NCBI RefSeq assembly: GCF_000372725.1
Contig: NW_005201318.1
Location: 231,016 to 295,015, forward strand
Direction of reading: 5' to 3'
DNA length: 64,000 nucleotides
Origin: Emiliania huxleyi CCMP1516
Taxonomy: Eukaryota > Haptophyta > Isochrysidales > Noelaerhabdaceae
A program made the position numbers and the translations under genes. Below are positions 11,667 to 22,991 of the stretch, piece after piece. Within the stretch, counting starts at the first letter, position 1, and each line of letters opens with the position of its first letter. The notes beneath the pieces are model-generated. The model saw only the letters and a program-made list of their open reading frames with translations, was not told the DNA's origin and did no database searches.

Positions 11667-12653
11667 GGGCTCCACCGCGGCATGTGACCGCGCCGTCGGC
11701 GCTGGCTCCACAGCGAGCTTTGGCATTGGGAGGAGCAGGCAGGGCGCCGCGCGCCGGCGTCGCTGTCGTCGTTTGCGTTTCGTGGCGCGAAGCAGGTGGC
11801 ACACTCGAAAATACACACCCGCGCGGGGCGCGGCACCCCGATTAGCTGTGAGAGGGGGGCCGTCTGTGAGTCGTTTGTGTGTGGAGTTTTATTGGACGGA
11901 GTGTCGGAAACAGGTGAGTGAACGATCTATAAGTATAACGCCGCGGTTAACGAGCGCGTAATTAATTGGTAATACAACACCGCTCACCGGGGGCCGCGCG
12001 GCGGGCGGGGACCGGGGTCCCCGGCGCACTTCCCGGCGCCCGGGGAGGGCGGGGTGAAGGCGTGAACCACGTTCACGAGCTGTCTAGCTCTAGGTCGTAG
12101 GTGTAGCTGAAAGCGGAACACACCGAACACTGAGGAAAGCGCTCCTGAGTGCTGAGACCCTGCCGGCTGAACTCGTGAACTGTGAACCATCACGCAGACA
12201 CCTTGCCCTGCAAACACACCACACAGTACCGCACACGGGACCGGGCACCGGGGCGCGGAGAACCAGAACTACCAAGTACGCGGAACGAGTACCAGAGGTG
12301 CACACACCACTAGGGGCCAGGCCGCACGACGGGGGCCATTTCGCACTTGACATCGAACGAGACACATGCGGAGGTGAGTACTCGGAGACATGCACATGCA
12401 CATAACATGCACGGGGGGCATGAGCGCATGACGGGGGGACGGGGAGAGCTCGGAAGTGGCGCGCTGGCGCCCTGCCTACGCGCAACGGGTCAGTGGGCCG
12501 TCTCGACGCAGCCGAACGGGGCCACGCCGCACGCGCGGCGCACGGGTGCACACGGACACAAGCGCGATGAGGGGTGCCACGGGGATCACAAGCGACACGG
12601 ACACAGACACACGCAAGGGGCCAGACCGCTAAACACACCGCACGCGGCCTCAG
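11667..12653. other. Convergent intergenic region, no gene found
   Basis: This lies between two gene ends pointing at each other. It holds short open frames without convincing codon bias. The 3' UTRs of both genes should fall here. No RNA gene or repeat family was recognised. Confidence 0.5.
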
Positions 12654-14060
12654 TCAGCCGGCCGGGCCCCACGCCGGCACCACGCAAGCCAGTGCCGACC
12701 GCACGGCCGCCTCGAGGCTGGTGACGCGGGAAAGCTTGGAGGTGGCCGGCCGGTGCAGTGAGGGCGGCAGCGAAGCCGTGTCCAGCGCAAACGGAGACGC
12801 GCCGAAGTTGAACTCGACCGGCGCGCGCGAGTCGAGCCCGACGAGGGGGTAGAGCGGCATCAGCTGCGCCGGCGCGACGTATGGCGCTCCGAGGAAGACG
12901 CCGTTGCGACTAAAGAAGACGCGGCGGGAGAGCAGCGAGTAGCCCGCGCCCACAACGTCTCCGGGCGAGCAGGCGGGGCCGAGGGGCCGGCCGGAGGCGC
13001 CATGGCCGTGGAAGGCCTGTCCGTCGTCGGAGTGGTAGCCAAAGGACGCGCTGTCCCACCCCGGCTGCCTGCGGGTGGCGTGAATGGGTCGAGAGATGAG
13101 TCGAGAGATGAGTCGAGATCGAGGCGTGGGCGAGATGTGGGTGAGATGCGAGTCGAGATGCGGGCGAGATGTGGGTGAGATGCGAGTCGAGATGCGGGCG
13201 AGATCGCGAGTGCCTCACTCAGCCGGTGGCCACCGGCGCCCACTGCGTGTCCCCACTCTCCCCTCTCGCAGTCCACCGCCTCGCCTGCCATCGAGAGGGA
13301 AGTCGCGCGAGCCGAGGCCAACGGCAACGCAGTCGCTCTGCGGCAGCCACTCCGGCTCAGCCGCACCGCCGCCGCGCGGCCAGATCGTAACCTCAAAGTA
13401 AGCCACCAAGACCTCGTCCGCCACAAGCCGCTGCGGCGACACCGCTCGGAGGGACATGTGCCGATGCTGTGGCAGCGGCAGGCCGCCTCGCACCGCGCGG
13501 TCCCCGCCGAGCGCCGTCCCCACGTATCGCACCTCGTGGCCCCTCACCCTCAGGCACTGCAGAGAGGCGGCGCCGAGTGAAAAGTGGCCCACGTCCTCCT
13601 CCTCGTTCTCGCCAGCCTCCGACGCGGCCGCGGATGGCGCATGAGCGGTGAGCGCGGCGGCGAGCTGGGCAGGCGCCGCAAGATAAGGCAGGAAGGGTGC
13701 GCCGCCTGTAACCCGCGCCCTCGCAACGCCAGTCTTGCGCCGGCCGCCGTGCGCCCGACGGCCATCAACCGGACCGACTGAGCGTTCTATGCCACGCGTT
13801 GCGGCACGTAGGGCGCAGACTCTCACGCCAAGCAGGGCGCGATCGCACAGCGCCCACCCCCGCACCCGGAGCGCAGTTCGCAAGAGCGCCTGACGCCACA
13901 CGTCCTCGTCGACGAGCGAGCGCACAGCGCGGCTCGTCGCCTCCAGGCTGCTCAGCTCGCGCGAGCCGAGACAGGGCTGCTTGAAGATGAGGCGCTGGAT
14001 GTCCGCGGGAAGCTGCAACAACATACCCGCTGACAGGTCCACTGCATTGACATGCGCCAT
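12654..14060 (-). CDS. F-box and SPRY domain protein
   Basis: Exons are 14060-13285 and 13068-12654, giving 396 residues. The N-terminus (LLQLPADIQRLIF, then LEATSRAVRSLVDEDVWRQAL, about residues 13-60) is an F-box, which docks on SKP1 in SCF ubiquitin ligases. From about residue 225, VAYFEVTI...VAVGLGSRDFPLDGRQPGWDSASFGYHSDDG and LVGLDSRAPVEFNFG form a SPRY/B30.2 domain, the likely substrate reader. The SPRY domain is continuous only after removing the intron with donor GC at 13284 and acceptor CAG at 13069 (GAT GGC AG|G CAG CCG). The arrangement resembles FBXO45. The last 40 residues are unconserved, so the exact stop may be less certain. A separate first exon upstream of 14060 cannot be excluded. 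Confidence 0.85.
13083..13205 (-). repeat. Intronic (TCTCGACTCA)-type tandem repeat
   Basis: Inside the F-box gene intron, the + strand repeats GAGATGAGTCGA and GAGATGYGGGTGAGATGCGA units. The transcribed sense is CATCTC-rich pyrimidine. It is reminiscent of the GAGAT tract in the 9800 intron. Confidence 0.8.
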
Positions 14061-14559
14061 CAACGCCCTTCGTCAAACTCTCTCCCTGATGACTCTTTAA
14101 AGAACTAGCTGAGGGGCTCGCTAAACGCTCGCCGAGCTCCATGCTGTGCAACACCAACTAATCGTCAGGGGCGCGGAGAGCGCAGTGCACTGCGGTGAGG
14201 CTGCGCAGCGGGGGCTCGCCCCCTGCACCGCGGCGCGCTCAGCGGCGTAGGGGAGAGGGCGGTCGGTGGCGGCGGCGGCGAGGCGCGAGGCGGTGGCGGC
14301 GGTGGTGCGGGCGGCGGGATGACAGGGGAGGCGGCGGGATTGACAGGGGAGGCGGCGGCCACGCTCGAGCGGAGCGGCGCGAGAAGGGGGGGGGCGGCGG
14401 CGAGGCGCCGGTGAGCGAGGCGCCCGCGCCATCAGAGGGACGCCGCCGCGAGATGGAGGGCGGCGGTGACGGAGGCGAGGGGCGAGGCGGCGGCGGTGGC
14501 GGCGGCGGCGAGAACGGCGGCACCGAGTTTGTCTCGGTGAGCGGAGCGGCGGCGGGAGG

Positions 14560-14886
14560 AGGAGCAGCGGCGGCGCTCGCTCGCTGTTGACGGGAGCGCT
14601 TTTGAGCCTGGGAGCCCATGCCACTGCGACCGGCGTGGCCGGGAACGGAGATCGCGCGCGCGCCGCCACTCACGACGCGCGCGCGATCTTCGCGGAGTCG
14701 GGTCCCCAGAGGGAAGCGGTCTTCTCGGCCGACGTCCAGCGGCGCGCAAGGAAGCAGGCGCAGCGGAGGCGGCCTAGCACCGGCTCGGCGCCGGGCGGTT
14801 GCGCTGCCCGCGAGCCGCGTCCTGAGCCTCGGCAGCGCGCTGCGCGGCGCGGCGCTCGCGCCGCTGCGGTTCCGAGAGCGGCATGA
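14560..14886 (-). other. Possible minus-strand exon(s), unassigned
   Basis: On the minus strand an ATG at 14886 opens MPLSEPQRRERRAAQRAAEAQ, with strong GC bias at third positions. A second segment (AQKRSRQQRASAAAAPPP, near 14620) is followed downstream by a long pyrimidine tract to about 14200, like introns elsewhere here. These could be 5' exons of the F-box gene or a short separate gene. No domain is recognisable. Confidence 0.25.
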
Positions 14887-15134
14887 TGGTAGGACCAGCT
14901 GAAGCTCGAGACTCCTCGGTATCACGAATTGCGCAGGTCACGGGGATAAACGGCGGACAACGCGAGGCCCTTATATCTTTAGATTTGAATTCAGCGCGAC
15001 CAACACCTGTGGTGATCGTCACGATGCACCCGAAGGGGGCCCCAGCGCCAGCACCATCTGTGGAGGCACAAGTGTTCGAAGAGAGAGTGGACCTGAGCAA
15101 CGACATGACTTGGTTGGCGGCAAATGTTGGTCTT

Positions 15135-15138
<4 letters not shown>

Positions 15139-15168
<30 letters not shown>
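15139..15168 (+). repeat. (CT)n microsatellite
   Basis: About 15 uninterrupted CT units. It creates artificial Arg-Glu repeat reading frames on the opposite strand. Confidence 0.95.
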
Positions 15169-15172
<4 letters not shown>

Positions 15173-15282
15173 GTGAAATGATCGCAGTGGGCGTCAGAAG
15201 AGTCGTCCTTGCGCGAGGAGAGCTCGATAAACTCGAGGGGCCAAAATATGCCGCGAGGAGGGCGGAGTTGCGCCGAAAGGCG

Positions 15283-15590
15283 AAAGAACTGAAGCCGCGA
15301 GAACAAGGGATCGGCAGGCGGCGGCGGCGTCGCAGAACGAGGCAGAGGAGAGCGACGCGACAGAGGAAGAAGCGACAAGGGAGAGAACGACGAGAGTGGG
15401 ACGACCGCGAGGTGGCATGAAGGTTGCAGCGAGAATCGGCGAGAGACTGCGAAGAGAGATAGGAAGAGGCGGACGCCCAAGGGCGGGCGACGGCTAGCGC
15501 ATCACACCCCTCTCCTTGAAATCCCTGTGTGGTGGCGGCGTGCCGTCCTCCCATCCCTCCCTTGGGTTGTCCGTTTTCTTTCTTTCTTTC
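15283..15590 (-). repeat. Dispersed repeat, copy 1 (inverted relative to copy 2)
   Basis: Read on the minus strand this matches 41265-41535 on the plus strand over about 270 bases. Shared landmarks are GGGATGGGAGGACGGCACGC, CACCACACAGGGATTTCA and CTTCATGCCACCTCGCGG. An AAAGAAAGAAA run sits at the 5' side in both. No protein is recognisable. It is probably a short non-autonomous interspersed element. Confidence 0.8.
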
Positions 15591-17543
15591 GACCAACCAG
15601 CGACCGCTTTCAACGTTGTTGCATATGCTTTGTATGATCTGTTGCTACGCGTGCAACAAGCTTGTCGCAGGCTGGGCAGTGCTTTGCTGTGTGGGGGCTT
15701 GCACGACTGCTATACGCTGTCTGTAGAAGACTGGCACCGAACGAAGAGGCAAGAGAGAGTGCAAAGACGAGAGAGAGATAATACGGGTGTGTTACTGAAT
15801 TCGGCTGGTGGCCGCACCATTGCCGCACTCCCTCCATTTTCTGGTGATACTGCAGCAATGCTCACCTTGTTTTCATTGCGATGACCTCGATAGCCTATCG
15901 CAAAACGGCAGCCTGTGGGAATCTCGCAAATCTTGGCTAACTCGTCACCGAGCCCACTGCCAAAGCCACGCACGCTTGAAGAGAAAGAGCCGGAGCTCTT
16001 TCGCACTTCCGTCGTAGATCAGCACAACGCTTGAGCCATCGGTTATTCGCGAACAGCACGGGTATGTCGCACTCGTCGTCCTCCATTTACTCCCTCTACC
16101 TAGGAAGTCACCCGGGGTGTGTGTGTGTGCGACTCTCACTCTGTCCCGGGCGCACAGCGAAGCGAAAATGCAAGTGCTCCAACCCTGGCGAGGTACTACC
16201 ACGCCTCTCGGGGATTTTGTCTGGCCGAGTCAACCCGAGATATGCTGTTCCCATGGCACGTCACATGAGCTTCACATGCGAGCGTTCCGGACCTCACCGC
16301 AGATGCAGTGTGAGCAGCGCTAGCGATAGGCGCGCGCGGTGCGGTTGGGAGGCGGAGGCCGTGCAAAAAAGAATAAAGGAGGGCGTGAAAAAAGAAAGTT
16401 ATTTGTTCAAGATACATTCGCCAACCAACAACCGGCCCCAACCCACTCGACTCACTGCCGCCCCTACCTTCCTTTGAGAGTCAAACCCCCCAAAGGTGCC
16501 TACGGCAGCTAGGGTAAGAGCTGCCCCAGGATAAATTGTGCGATCATCCCAGGATGGATGTTGGTACCTCATGTATCGGAGTCTTTGTTAGTATCGAGGT
16601 GTCGTGAGTTTTGGTCCTGATAAATTCGCGGCGTTCGCGGCGAGCCGAGCCAGGCCACGGCGCTCGGCCTGCTGAGAGAAGACCTGCCCGGACGGCAGTG
16701 ACAATTTACCCGACATCAATCGTCGACGGCAACCTCGAGAACTGCGCCTCCAAAGTCGCCCAGATTCGCCTCTCGCGGCGCGCTGAGTTAGTATCGCCGG
16801 TGCGCCAGCCGGCTCTGCTCCACAGCAGGGCATGCCTGACTGGCTCCTGCTAGCCGTGCGTCCTGGTGGCATCCATTGCCAGCTCAGGTAGCCTCAGGAG
16901 GTCGCCTCGCGCACAACTCGGCGCCGCACAGCACCGCCCCGCGTTACTACCGAGTTAGTATCGTCGACCCACAGAGACTGCTCTTCTGTAGGTGGAGCCG
17001 ACAAACGCCGACCGGGTCGGCCCCGCCGCCCCCATCGCCGCCGCCGGGGCGGCGGCGGCCTCGGCGGACCATCCGACGCGCCGCGCGCCCGACGGGGAGG
17101 TGTTCACCACTCCTGGCTCCTCACCCCGCCACGCCTTCGTGCAGACGCCGTGGCACCCACCTCAGGCGCCGCTCGGACTCGGTTGACGGCCGCCCAAGTG
17201 CTTGGCTCGTGCCCAGCCGACCGGCAGGCGATGCCCACTCGCTGCTAGGCTAATCTCGGGCTGTCAAGCGGCGGTGTGGTGCCGTGAAGGGCAGCGGTGC
17301 CAAAACTACGACTATTAGTACCGTGCGGGGGCAGTGCATTTAATTATGTCAAAAATCGAAACGTGCTCCGTGGGACGTATTGGGCTAGGATCATGCGTCC
17401 GGGAGGCCCCCCTTGCGTGCAGCTCTGAAGTGTGCGTAATCGCGTTTGCGAAATTGGACCCAACGTGCAAGCCGCAAGGCCCGTCGGCTTGGCCACACAG
17501 TTCCAAGCGCATCGTGGGCCGCCGAGGCGACCTTTGGCGGGCA

Positions 17544-19141
17544 ATGCTGCCGCTGTTGGTTATGCCGCTGGCCTCGGAAGACCCGTGTCTCGAGAGCAAT
17601 GTCTTCCGGGACCCGCACATCAATTTTGCCTACGGAGGCTCCGCCGACCTGCGCGGCCGCCACAACACGCTCTACAACTTCCTGTCTGCGCCCGGACTGT
17701 CGGTGAACGTCAAGACGGAGGAGGCTGTCTTCAAGATGCACGGCGGTGCCCTGACCATCAACGGCACCTTTCTCACCGAGGCGCACATCACCGCGCAGCT
17801 CTCCCCGCAGAAGCTCGCCACGGCCTCATTTTTCGCGTCGGAGCTCTCGTCCAACAACTTTGGGTGGCAGGTGGTGAACGGAACCTGCGTCGGCCGCCCC
17901 TTCAAGTTCGGCGCTCACGGCAAGAAGGATTGCTTCGGCCTCAAGATGGCAATGGACTACTCGAGCGCCACCTTCGCATTCCGAAACTGGACCATGAAGG
18001 TGCACGGCATGCACACGTGCAAGGGCTGCCTGGTCTCGGGCGCCGAGCACCGCCTCGACATCGGATTCTCCGCGCGCGGCGACGCGCCATCTCGCGACAG
18101 ACCACACGGCCTAATCGGCCAGTCGTACACGCGGCAAGAGCCACTCAACGGAAAGAAGGACCTCTACCCTTGGGCCGGCTTCTACACCACCAGCGCCCAG
18201 GCCGAGGGCGCCATCGAGGGCACGGCGTCCGACTACGAGGTGCTGAGCGCACACGCATCCAAGTTTCGCTTTTCGCGCTTCGACGCGATGAGGGGCGAGC
18301 CCGCATCCAAAGACGGTGCAAAAGCAGCCGACACGGTCGATGCTTCGTCCATCGAGCGCCTCGCCGATCCCGCTGTGGAAGAGGAGCGCCGCCGCCTCTC
18401 CGAGGTTTGCCCGCCCAGCGCGGCCCCCGTGGCTTCGATTACAGCACCGTCACCGCCTAGTCCCGACACCGACAGCGATGGGATCCCCGACAACCTCGAT
18501 CCCGATTTGGACGGCGACGGCATCCCCGATGCCGAGGAAGGCACGGCCGACTCGGACAGCGACGGCATTCCCGACCGACTTGACCCCGACTCTTGGCCGC
18601 CACCGAAGCCTTGTGCAGCAAACGGTTTCGAGGAGCAGAAAGGCTATGTCCACACCAATGCTTGGAGGACGGTCAAAATCATGGATGAGGCCGAGGTGAC
18701 GCGTCTCAGTAAGGCGGTGTGGGAAGACCCGTATCCGACAGAGGGCCTGAGGCAGACTGCGTACAACAAGATGCTGTGTGAGGCCATCAAACCAGAATAC
18801 TGCGGGGGCAAGAAATGCCCATACCGTTTGACGCCGATCGACCCCACATGCGATGAGCAGGCAATACCCGCATGCTCGCCGCGTGGACGAGCAGAAGGCA
18901 CCCCAGGCTCGCTCTATGCAGACTTTTTCTCGGGGGGGCATTACATATTCTGTATGGATCCCATCTGCGCTCAACTCTGTGCGGCAGAAGAAGCATGCAA
19001 TTCCTATGAGGTGAGCCAGCACACAGATTCTGCGAGCTGAATACACAGGGACAGGCAACCAGGATGCCTTATTACGGAAAGGATTCTGACAATTGGTTGG
19101 TGCCCCAAGACGGCATGTTCTGCGTGAAGCAGTCGCGCTGA
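17544..19141 (+). CDS. Secreted protein with Ca-binding thrombospondin type 3 repeats
   Basis: Exons are 17544-19010 and 19049-19141, giving 519 residues. The frame is open from 17334, but the ATG at 17544 gives a signal-like start (MLPLLVMPLAS). Residues 15-260 start with DPHINFAYGGSADLRGRHNTLYNFLSAPG, a domain I have seen in many algal secreted proteins and which resembles a vWF-D-like fold. Residues about 307-350 carry three DxDxDGxxD calcium loops (DTDSDGIPDNLDPD, DLDGDGIPD, DSDSDGIPD) of thrombospondin type 3 type. The C-terminus is Cys-rich (CMDPICAQLCAAEEAC). The proposed last intron is only 38 nt (GT donor 19011, CAG acceptor 19048). Reading through instead ends the protein at 19040. 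It is probably an extracellular matrix or adhesion protein. Confidence 0.75.
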
Positions 19142-19323
19142 GCCGCCTGTAGCACACCGGAGGAATTAGACACCACAGATACGCACACACCGATGTCCGA
19201 AGGGGTAAGAAGGACGTCATTAGTACTGTACGAAACCTCAGAAGGCCATGGGCGCCGAGAGAACATTCCCCCGAGAGGACAAAAAGAAAAAAGAAAAAGT
19301 CGACGCACCCCCTCCTTGCGCAG

Positions 19324-19788
19324 TGTCCCTCGCTAAGTGTCGCCGTTATCGGGGCACGCTATCCTGTGCAGGCTTACCCCGCCGACGATGCGGCGTCCGT
19401 GTCGCCTCTCTGGTTCGCGTCGAGGCCAAAGCTGCCTCCGATGCTGCTGCTGACGGGCGGAGCGGACCAGGTCGTGCCGTGCGACCAGACGACTCGCTTT
19501 GCAGAGGCGGCTCGCGGCGCCGGGAATGACGTCACGCAGCTCATCTTTGAGGAGGCGGGTCACGGCGGCGGCGCCGTGAATTGCGCTGCAGGGCGTCGTG
19601 CGACACTCGACTTCCTCCGCTCCAACGGCCTGCTCACCGGGCCCGAGAGGGAGTCGGACGACCCGCGCGACGCACTCGGCGGGACGATGAGAGCCTTCAA
19701 GCTGCAGGCTGTCGAGTACTCGCCGCCGCCGCTGCCGCTTCGCCCGGCGGCGACGCTCAGGCTGCGGCCTCGCCTGATACCAAAGTGA
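19324..19788 (+). pseudogene. Alpha/beta-hydrolase C-terminal fragment
   Basis: A single exon-like block starts after a CAG at 19321-19323 and reads VAVIGARYPVQAYP, PMLLLTGGADQVVPCDQTTRFAEAA and EEAGHGGG. This is the C-terminal third of an esterase/dipeptidyl-peptidase type alpha/beta hydrolase: the acid loop (GGADQVV) and the catalytic His (GHGGG) are present. The nucleophile elbow (GxSxG) and everything before it are missing between 19142 and 19320. Either 5' exons are very remote or this is a gene fragment; I favour the latter. Confidence 0.55.
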
Positions 19789-20393
19789 AAATACAAGGGG
19801 CCAAAGTTAGGACGTGACGATCCTGCATAGCCATAGGTGAGCGTGTGAGCATGCTCGTAACGTGTGTGCAGCTGCAGGGTCTCCACACATTCTCGATCAA
19901 AGTATGGCGGCTTCACACAAATCAACGTTTAGGAAGAGGTGTCCCGGTTTCGGCTTTCGCCGCACGCCCCGGTCCAGAGGGCGCGCTGGGCCTGGGGCGT
20001 GGGGGCGGCGCCGGGTGAACGGAACACCCCAGTCTCTGCCCGCGAAGAGCGACACAGACAAAGGGCCATACATCGAAGAGCACACGCGCTGCGATATCGA
20101 TCTGTTCTCTCCCCCACACACGTCACACGAACACACCGCGATCGCGAGAGAGAGAGAGAGTCAAGTGTACACAGACAGTCACGCGGACGTTTCATCGAGG
20201 AGGTACAGGCGTCACGCTAACTGACCTTGCTACATAGAGAGCGTTGCAGATGGGTCACGCTAGGGGGCGGCTCGGCGAGCCCCACAGGGTACACACTAAG
20301 CGCTGAGTGCTTCCCCACCTGCTGGCTCCTGCCGGGTGCACGCACCAGCTCGTGAGGGCGGTCGAGCCTCCCCTCACATCGCCGGGAGCTATC
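19789..20393. other. Convergent intergenic region
   Basis: No gene seen. A short (GA)n run lies at about 20147-20160. Confidence 0.5.
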
Positions 20394-22502
20394 TCAGAAC
20401 AAATTCCCTGCGCCCTTGAGCATGTCGGGCGGCGTCGGCTTCAGGGATGGGTCCTTTGCCTGGATGGCGTCCACGGCAACCTTGACGTCCTGTAGGAAGC
20501 CCGCATCGACCGTCTTCAGGCCCTCCTTGTCGTAAACGTACGGAATCTCTCCGGCGGGCATGCCCTTTGGACCGCCGCGACCGAGGAACTCGTACGGCAC
20601 TGGCTTGCCTGTCGCGTCGACACCGGCAGGCACGACGACCTTTGGCAGCGGGAGGATCTTGTGCTGGAAGAGAGTGAAGAGCGCGTTCGTGGAGGCTCCC
20701 GCCTGTGCCGTGTAGAACTCGCCCGTCTCCTGGTCGAGCAGCTGGATGTCGCACGTGCCTGTGGTTGAGCACAGGTAGTCCTGCGTGTGCGACGCGCCGG
20801 TGGCGAGGATGAGGTCGAGATTGTTCTTGTCCATGTACTCGTTCCACGCGAGTATGGCCTTCTTGCGCATCTCCTGCATGAGAAAGACGTAGTGGAGCTC
20901 ATCAGTGTACAGCGAAGCCGTGAGAAAGCCGATGCCCGCGTGAGTCGCGCCAGCAGACCAAGTGTCCTCGATCAGATCCTTCATCGAGATTGAGGTGTTG
21001 AGGTATTGGTAGAGCCATTGTGACATCTGGCCGTACGCCGTGTGGAAGATGTCTAGTGGCCACGAGACGGGCAGCTCATCGCTCTCCTTCATCTTCACTG
21101 CCGGGGCGGGACGCACGCAAGCGGGTCGGCAGGAAGGGGGGGGGGGGCGCGGGGTAAAGGGGGGGGGGGGGGGCTGGTGCTCCGCTACCACCACCACCAC
21201 CACCACTGCTGCCGCCGCCGCCGCCGCTGCTGCTGCTGCTGCTGGGGAGAGGGGGAGCGTCAGCGCACTGCAGAAGAGAGCCTCATCGAGGTTGTCGTTG
21301 CCGTCTCCATCGTCGTCTGGGTACTCCGCGTCGACAAGCGTCGCTCCTGCTGCCACGAGCGCCACCTTTGCCTTTTCGTACGTCTCCATGAAGGGAACCG
21401 ACGGGCGCATCATCGACGGGAACTGGTAGAAGCCAAAGTTCTGGTTGGGGTTTGCGCACTTCGGGACGTACATGTCGACGAAGGGATGGCGGGGCACGCC
21501 GATGCGCAACTCGGAGATCTTCTTCCCGCCGAACTGAGAGGCGTTGTAACCGTACAAGCCGCTGTCGAAAGCGATGATGTCCTCCATCGACCGCGCGTTC
21601 AACCCGGTCTGGTCGAGCACGTACGAGAAGCCAGGGTTGCCATCATTCGCGTAGTGACCGCGGGTCGGGTCATAGCCGAAGTTGCCGTTTTGCGTGGCGG
21701 GGATGCGGGTCGACGAGCCCGTGTCCTCGGAGATCGCGATGGGCGCCAGGCGAGTCGCCACCGCCGAACCCGAGCCGCCGCTCGAGCCGCCTGCTGACAT
21801 GAGGCGGCCGAAGGGCGACTGCGTGCAACCGCTCGCGTAGTTGCAGGTGATGATGGAGCTCGCGAACTCGGGCACATTGGTCTTCCCGAAAATGATGCCG
21901 TTGGCGGCCTTGACGTCGATGAGCATCTGGGCGTCCTGAAGGGCGGTCATGTCATGCAGCATGCCAGCCCCGGCCGACGACTTGAAGTCAACCGTCGCCA
22001 TGGTGCCCTTGGCCGGAACCGGGAGGCCGTAGAACGGGGCAATCGAGTTGAGGCCCTCCGCGGCCGCCTTGGCATCCATCGCCTTGGCCGCTTCGATGAC
22101 CCGCTCCGGCCAGGTTGGGTCGTTGTCTAGGTACATGAACGCATTCATCGAAGCGTAGTGGCGGAGGCGCATCACCAGCAAGGAGACGTACTCCTCGCAG
22201 GTCACCGTCCCTGCCTTGCGTGCCTCAATATAGTCGACCACGCCCATCTTCGCCATCTCGATCTCCTTCGGCGTCATCTCGGGCGGACCGGGAAGGTCCG
22301 GGAGATTGGCTAAATACCAATCCGAGATGTCCTGGTGCGATGAGGTTCCGGGCCCGCGGCCCATGAGCGGCGCGAGGAGCTCCTTTGGTGGGAAGGAGCT
22401 ATGCCATTCGGGCTTCGTGGGGCCCTCGCACTCCGGGGCTGGCTGCGACGCAAAGGCGAGGAGTGTGGGAAGCGCAGCGAGCAGAAGGGCCGACGACCGC
22501 AT
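20394..22502 (-). CDS. Secreted amidase signature family hydrolase
   Basis: Exons are 22502-21269 and 21097-20394, giving 645 residues. The ATG at 22502 gives a signal peptide (MRSSALLLAALPTLLAFAS). The amidase signature is clear: catalytic Lys in PVPAKGTMATVDF near 163, the Gly/Ser-rich GGSSGGSGSAVA near 238 with the cis-Ser, and the acyl-enzyme Ser in EDTGSSTRIPA near 261. This Ser-cisSer-Lys family hydrolyses amide bonds (amides, fatty acid amides, aryl acylamides); the substrate cannot be read from sequence. The frame also stays open through the intron, which would add a poly-Ala/poly-Val/poly-Pro insert. That insert is encoded by (CAG)n, (GTG)n and C-runs and interrupts the fold, so I treat it as intron 21268-21098 (GT-AG). 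Confidence 0.9.
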   Translation of the reverse strand: MRSSALLLAALPTLLAFASQPAPECEGPTKPEWHSSFPPKELLAPLMGRGPGTSSHQDISDWYLANLPDLPGPPEMTPKEIEMAKMGVVDYIEARKAGTVTCEEYVSLLVMRLRHYASMNAFMYLDNDPTWPERVIEAAKAMDAKAAAEGLNSIAPFYGLPVPAKGTMATVDFKSSAGAGMLHDMTALQDAQMLIDVKAANGIIFGKTNVPEFASSIITCNYASGCTQSPFGRLMSAGGSSGGSGSAVATRLAPIAISEDTGSSTRIPATQNGNFGYDPTRGHYANDGNPGFSYVLDQTGLNARSMEDIIAFDSGLYGYNASQFGGKKISELRIGVPRHPFVDMYVPKCANPNQNFGFYQFPSMMRPSVPFMETYEKAKVALVAAGATLVDAEYPDDDGDGNDNLDEALFCSALTLPLSPAAAAAAAAAAAAVVVVVVVAEHQPPPPPFTPRPPPPSCRPACVRPAPAVKMKESDELPVSWPLDIFHTAYGQMSQWLYQYLNTSISMKDLIEDTWSAGATHAGIGFLTASLYTDELHYVFLMQEMRKKAILAWNEYMDKNNLDLILATGASHTQDYLCSTTGTCDIQLLDQETGEFYTAQAGASTNALFTLFQHKILPLPKVVVPAGVDATGKPVPYEFLGRGGPKGMPAGEIPYVYDKEGLKTVDAGFLQDVKVAVDAIQAKDPSLKPTPPDMLKGAGNLF
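21116..21245 (-). repeat. Intronic trinucleotide and homopolymer cluster
   Basis: On the coding strand, (CAG)n and (CGG)n pass into (GTG)n and then two long C-runs with CCCCGCG between. It lies inside the amidase intron and has no frame disruption. Confidence 0.9.
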
Positions 22503-22991
22503 CTTGTGTTGATGGCACCTAGCAGGGCGAAGGCGCGAAGCAAAGGTGGGCGACGAGCGAGGGCGCATCGCATGGGTGGGAGTGGTGCGGGCGCGGCGGG
22601 TTCCGTGAGCAACAGGCGTCGCGGGGGTCATGCGTGCAGCGGGCGGCTGTTCGTCAGCGCGGTGCGGCGGGGCAAGTGCGAGAGGAAGCGGAAAGTGAAG
22701 GGCGGCCTGTGAGGTCGGGGGGTGCAACACTCGGGGGGTTTACTCTCCGCAATCAAACCCAGCGGATTTGAGAGAAAGAAATCAATCTCTTTCTTCTTTC
22801 TTTTGCCACATGTGCATGCTGTACATGTGCATGTGCATGTGCACGCGCGTGTCCGTGTGCACGCACACGACACGCAGCTAAGACCCACATGATACCTCCT
22901 GTCCCCTAGTACTCCGAGACCCACCTCTCCTCCTCGAGGAGTCTCCCCCGCCCCTGCCTCCTCTCCCCTGCCTCCTCTCCCCCTTGCGCAG
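22503..22991. other. Intergenic, low-complexity
   Basis: Upstream of the amidase. 22770-22870 holds CTTTCTT runs and alternating CATGTG/CACGCG. A long pyrimidine tract at 22920-22985 precedes the CAP gene exon and looks like an intron 3' end, so an upstream CAP exon may lie here but was not identified. Confidence 0.4.

Larger units (their letters stand above)
14887..17543. other. Gene-poor stretch
   Basis: Apart from a (CT)n run at 15139-15168 and a dispersed repeat at about 15283-15590, I see no convincing coding frame. A recurring GTTAGTATCG motif occurs near 16580, 16786 and 16951 without clear meaning. Open frames at 16.0-17.2 kb lack the codon bias of real genes in this window. Confidence 0.45.

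Noticed and set aside
20394-22730. Treating the amidase as one 778-residue exon with poly-Ala/Val/Pro insert
   Set aside because: The insert is simple repeats and C-runs typical of introns here, GT-AG borders fit the frame, and the start upstream of 22502 lacks a signal peptide.
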